DNA of 64,000 nucleotides from Meghimatium bilineatum (Eukaryota; Mollusca; Gastropoda; Stylommatophora; Philomycidae). The translations under genes and the position numbers were made by a program. The stretch is from NCBI GenBank assembly GCA_034231615.1, contig CM067298.1, positions 22,511,478-22,575,477 on the forward strand, read 5' to 3'. Shown here in pieces: positions 48,280-60,061 of this stretch; position 1 is the stretch's first letter, and each line of letters opens with the position of its first letter. Below the pieces are notes generated by a model. That model did not search any database, had not been told where the DNA came from, and saw only the letters and a list, made by a program, of their open reading frames with translations.

Positions 48280-49115
48280 TTCTTCACAATATTAACGGAG
48301 TTCCTCTAGGAGCAGAGTATATACAGATGGCCCAGCAGAGGGAACAATGAGAATTGGTGGTAAGGGTATTTATATATAATAGTCCAATGGAAGTAAGTTC
48401 GGGAAATCAATAGCCATTGGTGTTTATTCTACACATTTCAAAACAGAGTGTGAAGCTATCAAATAAGCAATAGATTTGCTTCTGGTATGATCCTACCTGG
48501 AATATACCAATATAGTGATTGTAATCGATGCCAAATCTGCTTTGTACGCCCTCCAGAACCCAACCACATTCCACCTAAAATCATTCATATATCAATTAAA
48601 CAACCAAACACAACAATTAATTATCCAATGACTTCCAGGCTATTCCCAAATCAGGGAAAATTAGATAACTGGATTGGTCGAATATGTATAACGTGTTGAC
48701 TCAAATTGCGAGGCGAATGGGTGTCATCTGAACGGACCAGGCTAAAATCCCCTTTTTGCCGTACAATTTCTCTAGCTGATAGTTAACCAAAACCGAAGGT
48801 CACTGCCAGCAACTACAGATAAATGATTAGGCATATTTTTCCCAGAAATGAAGTCTATTAACACAAGTTCCATAACATGAAATGGGACTTAACTCGCATC
48901 CAAAAAGATGATGTCATTCAAAAGTTTAGAAGAGAGGAACAAACAATCATTTTTAGATTTAGAAAATGTCACAAAAGACTCAAAAAAGTGTATGGAAAGT
49001 TTGGAACTGGCGACACCGATATGTGGCCCTGTGGAAAATTTTCAGAAAACAAAACGTACTTGACAGAACTGCTGACTGTAGCACACCACAAGAATAAAAC
49101 TATGGTCGTCATCTG
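48280..49115 (+). mobile_element. LINE RNase H and C-terminal tail
   Basis: RNase H pieces (AIGVYSTHFKTECEAIK, IVIVIDAKSALYALQNPTTF) and the tail WDLTRIQKDDVIQKFRREEQ, KFGTGDTDMWPCGKFSE. Several stops and frame changes are present. Confidence 0.7.
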
Positions 49116-50734
49116 AATAGATATCACCGATTTTCTCTATCGCCGTCTCATGCCTGTTGACTACAATTCAGTTCACTAAAGATATCAATATCAGCGTATT
49201 ACTCCGACAAGAGATTCAGGATATTAGATTGAGGTCATATTTGATCTTTATGTTAGGCAGAGTCTTATATTCTTGTTAAGAGTTTTAGGATTCAGAGGGG
49301 AAATGGGATGGACTATCTTTGTGAAGGGGATATATGTTAGCTGTATGTTTACTCTAATTATGTAAGCCTCATTTACAAAGCTGCCTCATTTTATCGAGCA
49401 TAAATTGTTAACTTCTTTTTCTTTCTTTTCGCTTTATACCCATATAGGCCTATGCCTTGCAGTGTCAGGGGTAGAAGAGTTCGCTGGAAATGGTTTTTTG
49501 TCTGCTTCATAAATGTTTGTTTTCGTTGACTCTTTTATTTCTGTAGCTCATCGTTTACAATGTCTGCTCCTGGATTTGTATCCATCGTGTTGTTCCAAAT
49601 TTGGTGGTTTATTTATGTTTGAATTTCGTCTTCTGAGAACTCCTCATGTTTCCTACGAGCTTATTAGTTCTACACTGTCGGTTTGCTAGAACTGTCAATA
49701 TGTTGTTTCAGCATCTCCAAATGGTTCTATCACATTCATAAAATAAATCACATATTCCATTTAGAAAGCACTGAAACGCCGAACTTTACTTCTATTAGGG
49801 CAAGCAGGATAGCATCGTCATCCAGCGCCATTAACTCAGTCTCTTTGTTAACTGTACAGCTTACATGTTTTTTTCTAAGATACATATTTGGAAGATTGCG
49901 TAACAATTTTGGCATCTCTTTTTCCTTGTACGAAGGGTAAACAAACGGAACTCTCCATTTTTATTATTGGAGTAGATATCATGGTACCTGTCATCAATCC
50001 AAGTCTTAGATTTTGTACCGTGTCGACATTTTTATTTATCTCATATCTCAAGATATCTCATTTCTGCTGTTCTCCATAATTCACGAACATACTCCAAGGC
50101 ACTTTCAATATAACCTGTACACATTTTTCTTTAGGACCGAGGAGGTAGCCGCATAGTCTGATCCAGCCAATTTCTTTTTTAAAGAAAATCGATTCATGTT
50201 TCTCTTTTGATTATTTTAATTCTGGTTTTTCAAGTCAGCATGGGATCAAAGGTGCTTCCAAGATGCGTTGGAGAGTCATAATTTAATAGTGGAGCTCCGT
50301 CGGAGAGTAATCATTAAATGGTGGAGCTCCGTCGGAGAGTAATCCTTCAATGGTGGAGCTCCATCAATGAAAAGTGTTGTCATTTGAGGCTTTGTAGATA
50401 GTGAATTTATGGAGTATGCTTTTTTCGTGTTTATTGAGTCCATTTTTCTAAGTTATCAAGAATATCATATAGGCTGAGCTGTGATGTGCTTATATATTCA
50501 TCTGCACTTTCTAAAGCAGGTCATCAGCAAACATGCAAGCATGTACGTTTCTGATAAGTGTTTAATTTAGGTCAATGATTAAGATAACAAATATAATTGG
50601 GATGAGACTTCTGACTGTGGTAGTCTCTTCAGCATTTGGACCGTATTTACTCCATTTGCCTTGTAGTTAAACTTGTGGTTTTCTCGCTTAGAGGTGATCT
50701 TCCAGGAATATTTTATTTTATCCAGGAAAGCATT

Positions 50735-50966
50735 CTGTGAGCGATGTCATCCTGTGTGAGATGTCATCCTGTGTGAGATGTCATCCTGTGAGAGATATCA
50801 TTCTTTGTGAGATGTCATCCTGTGAGAGATGTAATTCTGTGAGCGATGTCATCCTGTGTGAGATGTCATCCTGTGAGAGATATCATCGTGAGAGATATCA
50901 TCCTGTGAGAGATGTAATTCTGTGAGAGATGGCATCCTGTGAGAGATGTCATTCTGTGGAAGATGC
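50735..50966 (+). repeat. 17-bp tandem repeat, about 13 copies
   Basis: Unit GAGATGTCATCCTGTGT with variants. Inside the minus-strand LINE. Confidence 0.85.
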
Positions 50967-50984
50967 CATTCTTGTGTAGTTTCA

Positions 50985-51262
50985 TACCGGTGGGTTGCAA
51001 GGCCCAAAACGGGATACACGAAGAGGAAGCCCGTTTACTTTCATGTATGTCGCGAGAGACGACTAAAGAGTTATGTGATGGAGTTGGCTGTCCCATATCA
51101 TGTGGGGTTAAAGTGACCCAGACATCGTGCTGAAGGGTGAGTAAGACAAAGTCGCAGATATCGCAGCAATGCTGTAAACTATAGCACAACACATTTCGTT
51201 CTCCAGACTACATTCTGCTAATCTACTGGAGTTTAAGAACTATCGCAAAAGAAGAAGAAGAG
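50985..51262 (+). mobile_element. SINE family A inside a LINE
   Basis: TGTATGTCGCGAGAGACGAC core and GAAGAAGAAG tail. It lies between RT motifs A and C of the minus-strand LINE, so it is younger than that LINE. Confidence 0.7.
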
Positions 51263-51741
51263 TGAGAATCAGCCCTTGCATTTTATCAGCCCTTCCATTT
51301 TTGACTTTATCGAAGGCTTTCTCCATATCAAGCCACACCACTACAGTATGATTTTGTTTTAAAAAAAACAACCTTTTTATATTCCCGGAGTGATGAAGTT
51401 GGCTTGGTCCTCAGCTGATCTGCGCTTGCAAACACCTGTTTGTTCAGACATCATTGGGCTGTTTGATGCTAGGAACCATGTGAGCCTGAAGTAGATAATT
51501 ATTTCCATCAGTTTCCGGACACAGCTGGTGAGATGTATTTGGCGGTAGCTGTGACTTTGTTTTGAGATTTCTCAAATTGTATTTGATCATTCATCATTAT
51601 CAGTAAGTGCCATATCGGTCGGCGTAGACGATAATCGATCTCCATACTCTCGACACAATCGCAGCAATTAGTCCGACTACTGAATATGTGCCACTTCGCT
51701 AGACTATCAAGAATATTTTCTCTCTTTCTTTCCTGCAGGAC

Positions 51742-53128
51742 ATTTCCATTTCTCATCATGTTCTCCCTACCATTTCATCATCATGTTCTCCCTACCATTT
51801 CATCATCATGTTCTCCCTACCATTTCTCATCATGTTCTCCCTACCATTTCATCATCATGTTCTCCCTATCATTTCTCATCATGTTCTCCCTACCATTTCT
51901 CATCATGTTCTCCCTATCATTTCTCATCATGTTCTCCCTACTATTTCTCATCATGTTTTCCCTACCATTTCATCATCATGTTTTCCCTACCATTTTATCA
52001 TCATGTTCTCCCTACCATTTCTCATCATGTTCTCCCTACCATTTCATCATCATGTTCTTCCTACCATTTCATCATCATGTTCTCCCTACCATTTCATCAT
52101 CATGTTCTCCCTACCATTTCTCATCATGTTCTCCCTACCATTTCATCATCATGTTCTCCCTATCATTTCTCATCATGTTCTCCCTACCATTTCTCATCAT
52201 GTTCTCCCTATCATTTCTCATCATTTTCTCCCTACCATTTCATCATCATGTTCTCCCTACCATTTCATCATCATGTTCTCCCTACCATTTCTCATCATGT
52301 TCTCCCTATCATTTCTCATCATGTTCTCCCTACCATTTCATCATCATGTTCTCCCTATCATTTCTCATCATGTTCTCCCTACCATTTCTCATCATGTTCT
52401 CCCTACTATTTCTCATCATGTTTTCCCTACCATTTATCATCATGTTCTCCCTACCATTTCTTATCATGTTCTCCCTAGCATTTCTCATCATGTTCTCCCT
52501 ATCATTTCTCATCATGTTCTCCCTAGCATTTCTCATCATGTTCTCCCTACTATTTCTCATCATGTTTTCCCTACCATTTCATCATCATGTTTTCCCTACC
52601 ATTTTATCATCATGTTCTCCCTACCATTTCTCATCATGTTCTCCCTATCATTTCTCATCATGTTCTCCCTACCATTTCATCATCATGTTCTCCCTACCAT
52701 TTCATCATCATGTTCTCCCTACCATTTCTCATCATGTTCTCCCTACCATTTCTCATCATGTTCTCCCTACCATTTCATCATCAATCATGTTCTCCCTACC
52801 ATTTCTCATCATGTTCTCCCTACCATTTCTCATCATGTTCTCCCTAGCATTTCTCATCATGTTCTCCCTATCATTTCTCATCATGTTCTCCCTACCATTT
52901 CTCATCATGTTCTCCCTAGCATTTCTCATCATGTTCTCCCTATCATTTCTCATCATGTTCTCCCTACTATTTCTCATCATGTTTTCCCTACCATTTCATC
53001 ATCATGTTTTCCCTACCATTTTATCATCATGTTCTCCCTACCATTTCTCATCATGTTCTCCCTACCATTTCATCATCATGTTCTCCCTACCATTTCATCA
53101 TCATGTTCTCCCTACCATTTCATCATCA
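51742..53128 (+). repeat. 24/25-bp tandem repeat, about 57 copies, higher-order pattern
   Basis: Two interchangeable units, TTCTCCCTACCATTTCTCAT(CATG), 24 bp, and the CATCATCATG version, 25 bp. Longer blocks recur, for example around 51941-52020, 52550-52630 and 52960-53050, so the array grew by duplicating multi-unit blocks. It ends 160 bp from the GPCR stop codon. Confidence 0.95.
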
Positions 53129-53287
53129 TAATGTGTAAAAAAAAACGGCGATTACTTCTGTATGAGGAGAGCATTATATCTATTAAATCATAAACCAACA
53201 TGTCTGCTCATTCGGAAATCAACATAAGGTACCTTAGTTTCCATACAGGAAAAACAAAACCTCCTAACAATGTTACTGAGAAGAAAA

Positions 53288-53752
53288 TCAGACGGCTTCC
53301 GCTGTTTCTGACATTTCCTGGTGCTCCTGCTTGACAACGGTGTAGTGAGACATAGTAGTCATGCGCGTCCCGAGTGAGTAAGTCCCGTTATTTGTTCCTC
53401 TACCTAACATAAGACGCTTCCTGCAGCAGCAACAGTAGAGTCGGATAACTTTCAGGAAGGCTCGTCTGAATTTAGTTGACACAATGTTATAGATGACTGG
53501 ATTTCCGGCACTGTTTATGTAGACCAACAGACGACATGAGTAGATAATGTTCAAGTAGGACTCTTTCCCACCCGAAATCACTTCATTGGGAGAGAATGTC
53601 TGCAACAGGGCAATTGTACGGAAAGGAAGAAGGCAGATGAAAAAAAGAACGATGATTGCCACCAACATGGTGACTAATTGCTTTCGGGTCTGTAGGGACT
53701 GTGACTTGCCAGTTTCTGTCATTTGTTTACATTCCATGGTCTCTTTCCTCAC
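53288..53752 (-). CDS. Last coding exon of a rhodopsin-class GPCR, TRH-receptor-like
   Basis: Reads from an acceptor TTTGCAG|GTGAGG to a stop near 53288. It contains a basic RKQLVTMLVAIIVLFFICLL segment (TM6) followed by PFR in place of the usual WxPY/FR, an extracellular loop, and RLLVYINSAGNPVIYNIVS (TM7 with the NPxxY motif), then KFRRAFLKV and helix 8. A CCCC cluster is a likely palmitoylation site, and the cytoplasmic tail is about 45 residues. The pattern is close to TRH receptors and their invertebrate relatives (neuropeptide receptors coupling through G proteins at the plasma membrane); the exact ligand cannot be read. TM1-TM5 are not visible up to 64000, so a large 3' intron is inferred. 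The region near 53288 could be off by one base in my numbering. Confidence 0.82.
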   Translation of the reverse strand: MRKETMECKQMTETGKSQSLQTRKQLVTMLVAIIVLFFICLLPFRTIALLQTFSPNEVISGGKESYLNIIYSCRLLVYINSAGNPVIYNIVSTKFRRAFLKVIRLYCCCCRKRLMLGRGTNNGTYSLGTRMTTMSHYTVVKQEHQEMSETAEAV

Positions 53753-54039
53753 CTGCAAAGAATAATAAGATCTTGTTTAAAATTAGTAACAAACGTGTGG
53801 CTGGTCTTGTAAAATAAATTGATAATTATAAAGTATATACGGATATTACGTGCTCATCATCATCATGTGATTTCCATCTTGATCTTCGGGTGATGATAGT
53901 TTGTAAGTCATTGTGTTTGCTTTCTGAAGCCTTGTTTATATTTCTCTGTCTAGTCTTTCATTTTCCGAAATAATGCAAAGAAAATATTTAAATCCTTTAG
54001 CCTGTTTCACTTTGGTATTATATGTTGTTATATTCATAC

Positions 54040-54215
54040 ATGACAATGAAACAGCGAGATACAGAAGAAGAACAAAATGAAGGTGGGTCGTAGGAGTTAC
54101 AAACATTCTAATACGTTACATTGTTACTACATTTCAAGCGACCAAATGTGCATATCACGAAAACCAATTGCCATTCATTCCTGCGACACCTTACATCAAA
54201 ATCAGACAACTACAA
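54040..54215 (+). mobile_element. LINE 3' end, sister of 20.6 kb
   Basis: Same tail (ACAAACATTCTAATACGTTAC, CCATTCATTCCTGCGACACC) as 20640-20745, degraded. Lies upstream of the GPCR exon on its transcript. Confidence 0.55.
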
Positions 54216-54323
54216 TAGATAATTAGATAATCATCATGTGCCCTGACGGATGAAGTAGGTGACCATTGATCTCCACAGCATTTTATCTGCAGCACTGTGT
54301 ATCACCTCTACAGTTGAATTTTT

Positions 54324-54562
54324 ACTATGCCACGTTAACACACTATTCAGTATTTTCTCTCTTTGCCGTACTATGCCACGTTAACACACTATTCAGTATT
54401 TTCTCTCTGTGCCGTACTATGCCACGTTAACACACTATTCAGTATGTTCTCTCTTTGCCGTACTATGCCACGTTAACACACTATTCAGTATTTTCTCTCT
54501 TTGCCGTACTATGCCACGTTAACACACTATTCAGTATTTTCTCTCTTTGCCGTACTATGCCA
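54324..54562 (+). repeat. 46-bp tandem repeat, about 5 copies
   Basis: Unit ACTATGCCACGTTAACACAC plus TATTCAGTATTTTCTCTCTT and TGCCGT. Nearly identical copies. Confidence 0.9.
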
Positions 54563-55379
54563 CTTTTCTCTCTCAATTTTTATCTGTTATTACATTTATT
54601 TCAATATTTAATTATTAACAACACAAAGGACAACGAGCTGTTGAGAAACATGATCGCCCACTCCACTCGGCGCAGCACTTAATCGATTGATTGATGAAAT
54701 CTTGGACAATCAACAATGAAGTGAAAAACAAAATTGCAACAATTGAAACACAATATTACATAAGTATTCTCAGAATACCATAAACCAAAATACCACAAAT
54801 AGGGCCATAGTGAATTGAAAGTATAAAATAGCTGTCTAAGCAACAAACAACACTAGAAAATCAAAATATTTTGACAATATCAAGCGACATCATACACATA
54901 GGAAATACCATAATGGAGGGAAAAGATGCCAAGGAAATGATGCCACCGAGAGCCCCCCCCACAACCCCTTGTAGGACCCTGGGGGTGGCTTACAGTGCGT
55001 AGTGCACAGATCACTGCATCTGGCAGCAGCACTAGCTACTGTAAAATGCGTCTTTATCGATATTTCGTTTCGTTAAATAATGTAGGAATTTCGGAAATAA
55101 TGTTTCCTTGCAATTGTAGGCACTTCTTGTATTTTACTCATTTTACATTTATCTCTATGTGTTTATCTACACTTTATAAAAGTAAAATAACAATTTCTCC
55201 TTGACAATTTCATATTTACTACTGTTGTTGGATCAAGTAGTACTGTTTAAATACAGACGAGAAATCTACGTAAGGGGCTGTCCATAAATTACGTCCATAT
55301 TTTTTGTGGTCTATAAAGTTTGAGTTATTGATAGGGGAAGTGGCGGGTGTTCAGAAAAGTTGACATCAACAATATATTT
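54563..55379. other. Nothing recognised
   Basis: AT-rich with a short C-rich patch (54955-54990). CCCCCCACAACCCCTTGTAG here and the nearby GTGCGTAGTG phrase resemble 57.70-57.78 kb (AGTGCGTAGCGGGCAGATCG), hinting at an unnamed repeat. Confidence 0.35.
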
Positions 55380-55860
55380 GATCAATCATTCAATCAATCA
55401 AAAGCGCCATGTCGATTAGCGAAGGCGATCATACTCCTCCACAAGTGTCTGTCTGTTGTGTTGTTAATAAGTTCAGTTGGTGACTTCTTTTTGAGCTACA
55501 GTGACACTTATCCATAAATTTTCTCTTTATCTTCCTCCGTCTCTTCTCCCCTTGATTTTTCCAATGATTACTAAATGTTCAAGTTTTATTTTTCTCATCA
55601 ATAAGTTTATATAAAATTTATATAAAATAAGTTTTATATAAGCTCTAAAAAGTTAATTATCTGCTTCTAATTTTTGCTATAATTTGTCGTTCTACTCCAA
55701 CATCCTGAAGACTTCTGCATTAGTTTTCTTGGCTGTCCATGGGATTTTCCTCATTTTTCTTAAAAACCACATCACAGTACTATTTTCTACACCAGTTACA
55801 TTCTTTGAATTTGAAACATTTTTCTAAAATTGTGAAATAGATAATATACTTTGTTTTCGT
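55380..55860 (-). mobile_element. LINE C-terminal fragment
   Basis: DNA similar to 58.36-58.70 kb along its length (CAGTTGGTGACTTCTT, TCTTCTCCCCTTGAT). On the minus strand it encodes GHVMRK-type LINE C-terminal sequence. Confidence 0.6.
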
Positions 55861-55869
55861 AAGTATCTC

Positions 55870-56424
55870 TAGGGAAAAATATATAAAGGAAAAGAGGGAT
55901 TTTGACCTAATTAAGATAGGAGTTCTCTGAATTTTTGACAGTTATTGACAAGAGATACTAGTAAATATATATATATATATATAAAGATATTGGTAGAAAA
56001 TTGTTGAGAAAGTTTATGTACAGTCCCTATATATGCCAACTGAACAAAAAATAAACAGATAATTCTCAACTGACATTAAGATTAACCAGCAAATAGAAGG
56101 CTTACAATAAGGGATATAGGAACCCATACTCGCACTTTAAAAACATGAAAATTATTTAAAAAAATAAATAAATCATGAAACTTAACAACAGTGATCAACT
56201 GAAACCACGCGGTAAATCAACATTTTATATACCACAAAACAATAATGAACAATTGAAGATGATGGATTTGTCTGAGTCGGCCAGTGTATCTCGACCATAC
56301 CTTCATGTCAATTGTGAATCATCCTTCTTAACCATAAATTCTCAAGCCACCGCGCACTTAACAAAATATAAACTTTGTAATGCACCCCCGCCTCCCATTA
56401 TAACAGTTTTCTTCGTTTAAACCG
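55870..56424. other. Nothing recognised
   Basis: An 81-codon + ORF at 56175-56420 has no hits I can recall and no splice or UTR support. Confidence 0.35.
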
Positions 56425-56595
56425 TTTTTCTTCTTCTTCAGCGTTCATTCTCAAACTCCTGCTGGATCTCTCCTGTAGCAGTACTACTAGATCTCCAGCA
56501 GGATGCAGTCCAGAGAATGGAAATGCGTTGTGTCACAGTTTTATTTGCGCCAATGGCCCGACACATCCGTCTTCGGCGGAGTTTAAACCGTTTGA
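56425..56595 (-). mobile_element. SINE family D
   Basis: TTCTTCTTCAGCGTTCATTC to CACATCCGTCTTCGGCGGAG, a clean copy. Confidence 0.65.
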
Positions 56596-57219
56596 CATTA
56601 GCAACTGATGGTAAACTACTGATCATGCCGGTCAATTATTGAAAAAGTAGTGGCCAATATGTGCTTCATCTTGAACACAGTTATTGCTATATCGATCTTG
56701 ATGAAACATAGCCCATATGTAAAGATTGTAAAGTGTATGCTGGAATAACAATATGCACAGTTTTATATAATGGTTTAAATATGGACATTCGGAATACATA
56801 TTAAGAGATTGCATTACATTAGTAATTTTATTGTAATAATTAAAACACCATAAAATATATTTACAAATTACATCACCAAATCACGAAAATAATTGATTTT
56901 TCAATATATTAGTAATTTCTCCTATAAGGAGCCACCGACCCTTAGAACGCCTGAACGCCGCCCCCCCAATTTCTTCTGAACCCACTGTGCTTTCCTCCTA
57001 GAAGGCCCAGAGCTCACCGCGAGCGCGGAAGATGCGGTACTGCCCACTTTAGCTATATTTGTTCTAAACTGACATTTTTTGTTACTTTAACCGTAATTTT
57101 TGTTGTTCACTTTTGTCAGGTCTGTAAATATGTGCTCTGTAAGACCTAAAAATGTTCTTTAAATTGTTTTCATTGGTATTTTCTGTGTTAAAGTTTGATT
57201 GTTTAGTCTTATCTCGTCT

Positions 57220-57690
57220 TGTCGTGGCCACTAGTGTCTTGTCCTTCTTTTAGTCTTATCTTGTCTTCATGTCATGTCGTGGCCACTAGTGGCGTGAAGC
57301 GTCGTGGAGAGCCTCTATTTTTAGCATATTGTGTTGTGTTTGTCGTTGTAATGCTATGTTGTTGTAGTATGTCTCTGATGTTATCAATCCATCTGCCTCT
57401 TGGTCTTCCTTTTGCTCTATAACCAGCAATTCTTTTGTTGTATGCTATAGATGGTAGGCGATCAGGTTTCCTTCTTATAAGGTGGCCGAAACACTTAATC
57501 TGTTGTCTTTCTATGTATTTGATGCATGTAATTGTTCATATAAAATTTGTGATTTCTTCATATCGTATTCGGTCTGTTCTAATGGCACCAACGATCTTCA
57601 ATAGGTTTCTCATTCTACAGGCTTAAATCTTTCTCTCCTTGGTTTTGGATAATGATCAAGGTTGGCATTGGTAGCATAAAGTTAGTTTAA
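57220..57690 (-). mobile_element. LINE 3' end
   Basis: Minus strand: FRPPYKKET or, in the next frame, RAKGRPRGRWIDNIRDILQQ, the typical GRPRxRWxD tail of LINE ORF2. Unrelated in detail to neighbours. Confidence 0.6.
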
Positions 57691-58359
57691 ATACAAGAAG
57701 AAGTGCCCAGGGTTATCCGAGGGGGAGGGAGCTCTCAGTGCGTAGCGGGCAGATCGATGCATCCGGAAGCAGACTTAGCGACTCCTTAGTCTGAATTCAA
57801 TGTCGTCACGAAAGCTGAATGAAACGGCGCATACTATTAAAAAAATATAATGTAGATATTTCTCCTTGTATTGAACTTAACTAATTTTGTAATAAATTTT
57901 AAAACAAAAATAGTTAATGCATTCGCTATCTAATATCAAAACATAATGGGACTGAAAAAACACTGTAAAAATGAAATGTACCGGACGGTATCCATGGATA
58001 TTTTAAAGCTTATTCTTTAATGTCATCATCGATTTTTAAAACTCCTTTTAAAAAATTGTTCCTGTCTAGCCAATAGCATAATTCCTCACCATTATCTCAC
58101 GCGTCATATCATTCCTTATTTTGAAAAGAGATTTCAATTTTGCTAGAAAATAAACCAATTTTTTGTAAAATTAAAGATGAGAATGTCTTTGATTCACTTT
58201 AAAATTCCCACGTGCTTAATTCAAAATTGAAAAAAGTCTTAATTTTTTAAAACCCAATTTGTTTCAGAAAAAATTCCAGCAACAAATTGTATTTATTCTG
58301 TGGATGAATAGAACGTTTGTACTATCACTAACTGTGTCATTACCATTACATCGGTGAAT

Positions 58360-59060
58360 AGTATCAATCAAGTGCCATGTCGAGTGTCATTACATAGGCG
58401 ATCATGCTTCTTCACAACTCTCTGTCTCTTGTGTTGTTAACATATTCAGTTGGTGACTTCTTCTTTGTGCCGCAGTGACAACACATCCAGACATTTTTCT
58501 CTTTGTCTTCCTCTTTTTTCTTCTCCCCTTGATGTTTCCGGTGGTTACTAAATGTTCAAGTGTTACTTTTCTCATCACATGCCCTAAAAATCTTGATTGT
58601 CTGTTTATAATCTTCTCTATCTTGTCGTTATATTCTCTATATTTTGTCGTTCTACTCTAGCATCTCTGAGAACTTCTACATTAGTTTTCTTGACTGTCAA
58701 TGGAATTTTCATCCCTCTTCTTATAAACAACATAAAAAGATGCCCCCAGCTTATCTTGGGTACCTTTGTTTATTGTCCATGCCTCGCTTCCATAAAGAAG
58801 GATTGGCTCAATATAACATCCTTACACTCGAACTCGTGTATGTATTAATATTATTCCATTGCTTAGAATGTTTCTCATTTTTTATTAAATGTTGATTTGG
58901 CCAGTGCTATTCTGTTCCTGATCTCATTGGAGCACTTGTCATGTGATGTTAAAATGGTGACATAATACTTGACTTTATCCGCTTTATTAAATTTTGCATC
59001 ATTGATAGTAATACTGCATTTTGTACTTATGTAGAACACAGATTTGTGAAAGTTTCACTT
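58360..59060 (-). mobile_element. LINE C-terminal fragment
   Basis: Minus-strand reading gives RFLGHVMRKVTLEHLVTTGN, IKGRRKKEEDKEKN and MWMCCHCGTKKKSPTEYVN-like peptides in sequence. It pairs with 55.4 kb. Confidence 0.65.
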
Positions 59061-59750
59061 GAACACGACAGTATATCACTAAAACTAATGGGTTATAAGG
59101 TGTAAACAAGAAAACATAAAAATTACAATACAAAAGACATTTTTAACATTTCGAACCGTCAGGTCTTTCTCAAGAATATATAAAACTGACAGCGAAAAAC
59201 AATGAAAACAGTAAAAATAATGTTAACACCACAGAGGAACTAGATACAATATTTACATGTAAACAATACGAAGTTCAAGGTGACAATGATGTATATGGGA
59301 GCATGTAGTCATGGACGCGGGATTTGTTGAAAATTGGACGGGATATGATTACAGATATAAACAAATTAACAAATTATTACCCAATACAACAGGGATAGCA
59401 ATACAATAAGGTCCATACCAACACAAATTTAAGCAAATGAATGTTTGCAATTAAGTCCACAAAACTTGAGGGTACCAAACTAAAAAATAAATCGATTTTC
59501 AAGAGCGTACCTAGATCTGTCATCCGTGGTGCAGGATCTGAGGGCAGTGACCTGGATATCGAGGACACCATGATGACCATCGCCATTGAAGTGAATGGGG
59601 ACATACGTAGGTTCTCTGTGTTTTATGGCATGAAGATGCCTACAGAAGCGGTGAATCAATTGTAAGCCCGTTTCACCTATATAATACTTGCCACAACATT
59701 TACATATAGCAACGTAAATGACATTACGGGATTCACATGAGTAGTTATAT
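59060..59750 (-). mobile_element. Penelope-like element 3' part with GIY-YIG domain
   Basis: Minus strand 59725-59400 reads VIYVAICKCCGKYYIGETGL then VPIHFNGDGHHGVLDIQVTA and RSRYALENRFIF: the GIY-YIG endonuclease with the CCxxC pattern of Penelope-like elements. The sequence down to 59.06 kb, with a CTTTCTCAAGAA motif, is probably its 3' UTR. Confidence 0.8.
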
Positions 59751-59778
59751 AGGGATGAATGGGGCCGTTTTGCTCACC

Positions 59779-59890
59779 AATGCTCACCATTTAGATGGCT
59801 CAAAGAAGAAAGTATTGGTGAGCTGCTCACCATTGCTCACCATTGCTCACCATTGCTCACCATTTAGATGGTTCAAAGAAGAAAGTATTG
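59779..59890 (+). repeat. Short composite repeat
   Basis: Two copies of a 38-bp block around CACCATTTAGATGGNTCAAA separated by a 10-bp (CTCACCATTG) array. Adjacent to the GC-rich palindrome. Confidence 0.75.
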
Positions 59891-59944
59891 TTAGCAACAC
59901 ACCAACACACCAGATTGTCAGCCAGTAGGATGGGGCGGCGCGAG

Positions 59945-60041
59945 ATACCCCACCCCGGCCCGAGCGGTACCCCCACCGTTGGTGGGGGTCCGAGCGCGCG
60001 GATCACGGGGGAGGTGGGGTGGGACCCACACGCTGGGGTAT
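59945..60041. repeat. GC-rich nested palindrome
   Basis: Outer arms ATACCCCA (59945-59952) and TGGGGTAT (60034-60041) are exact complements. Inside is a perfect 9-bp stem ACCCCCACC / GGTGGGGGT with a GTT loop (59969-59989), and further CACCCC / GGGGTG pairing is possible. The 97 bp are strongly GC-rich against an AT-rich surround. Possible roles are a structured end of a mobile element, a transcription-related structure, or a chance CpG patch. Confidence 0.55.
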
Positions 60042-60061
60042 TTTTCCGCTGAAAATTTTCC

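Larger units (their letters stand above)
49440..51720 (-). mobile_element. Jockey-like LINE, degraded and interrupted
   Basis: Minus-strand pieces in order from 51.6 kb downward: YRQIHLTSCVRKLMEIIIYF and RSAEDQANFI (RT fingers), VVVWLDMEKAFDKVKNGRAD (motif A), a roughly 280-bp SINE and a 17-bp array, then CMFADDL near 50.5 kb (motif C) and thumb scraps to 49.44 kb. Multiple stops and frame changes. Confidence 0.72.

Noticed and set aside
51686-53193. ORFs of 481, 461 and 231 codons (repetitive CSPYHF / LIMFSLPF)
   Set aside because: Overlapping frames of the 24/25-bp array; no unique sequence or domain.
56175-56420. 81-codon ORF
   Set aside because: No recognised domain, no promoter or splice evidence; abuts a SINE.
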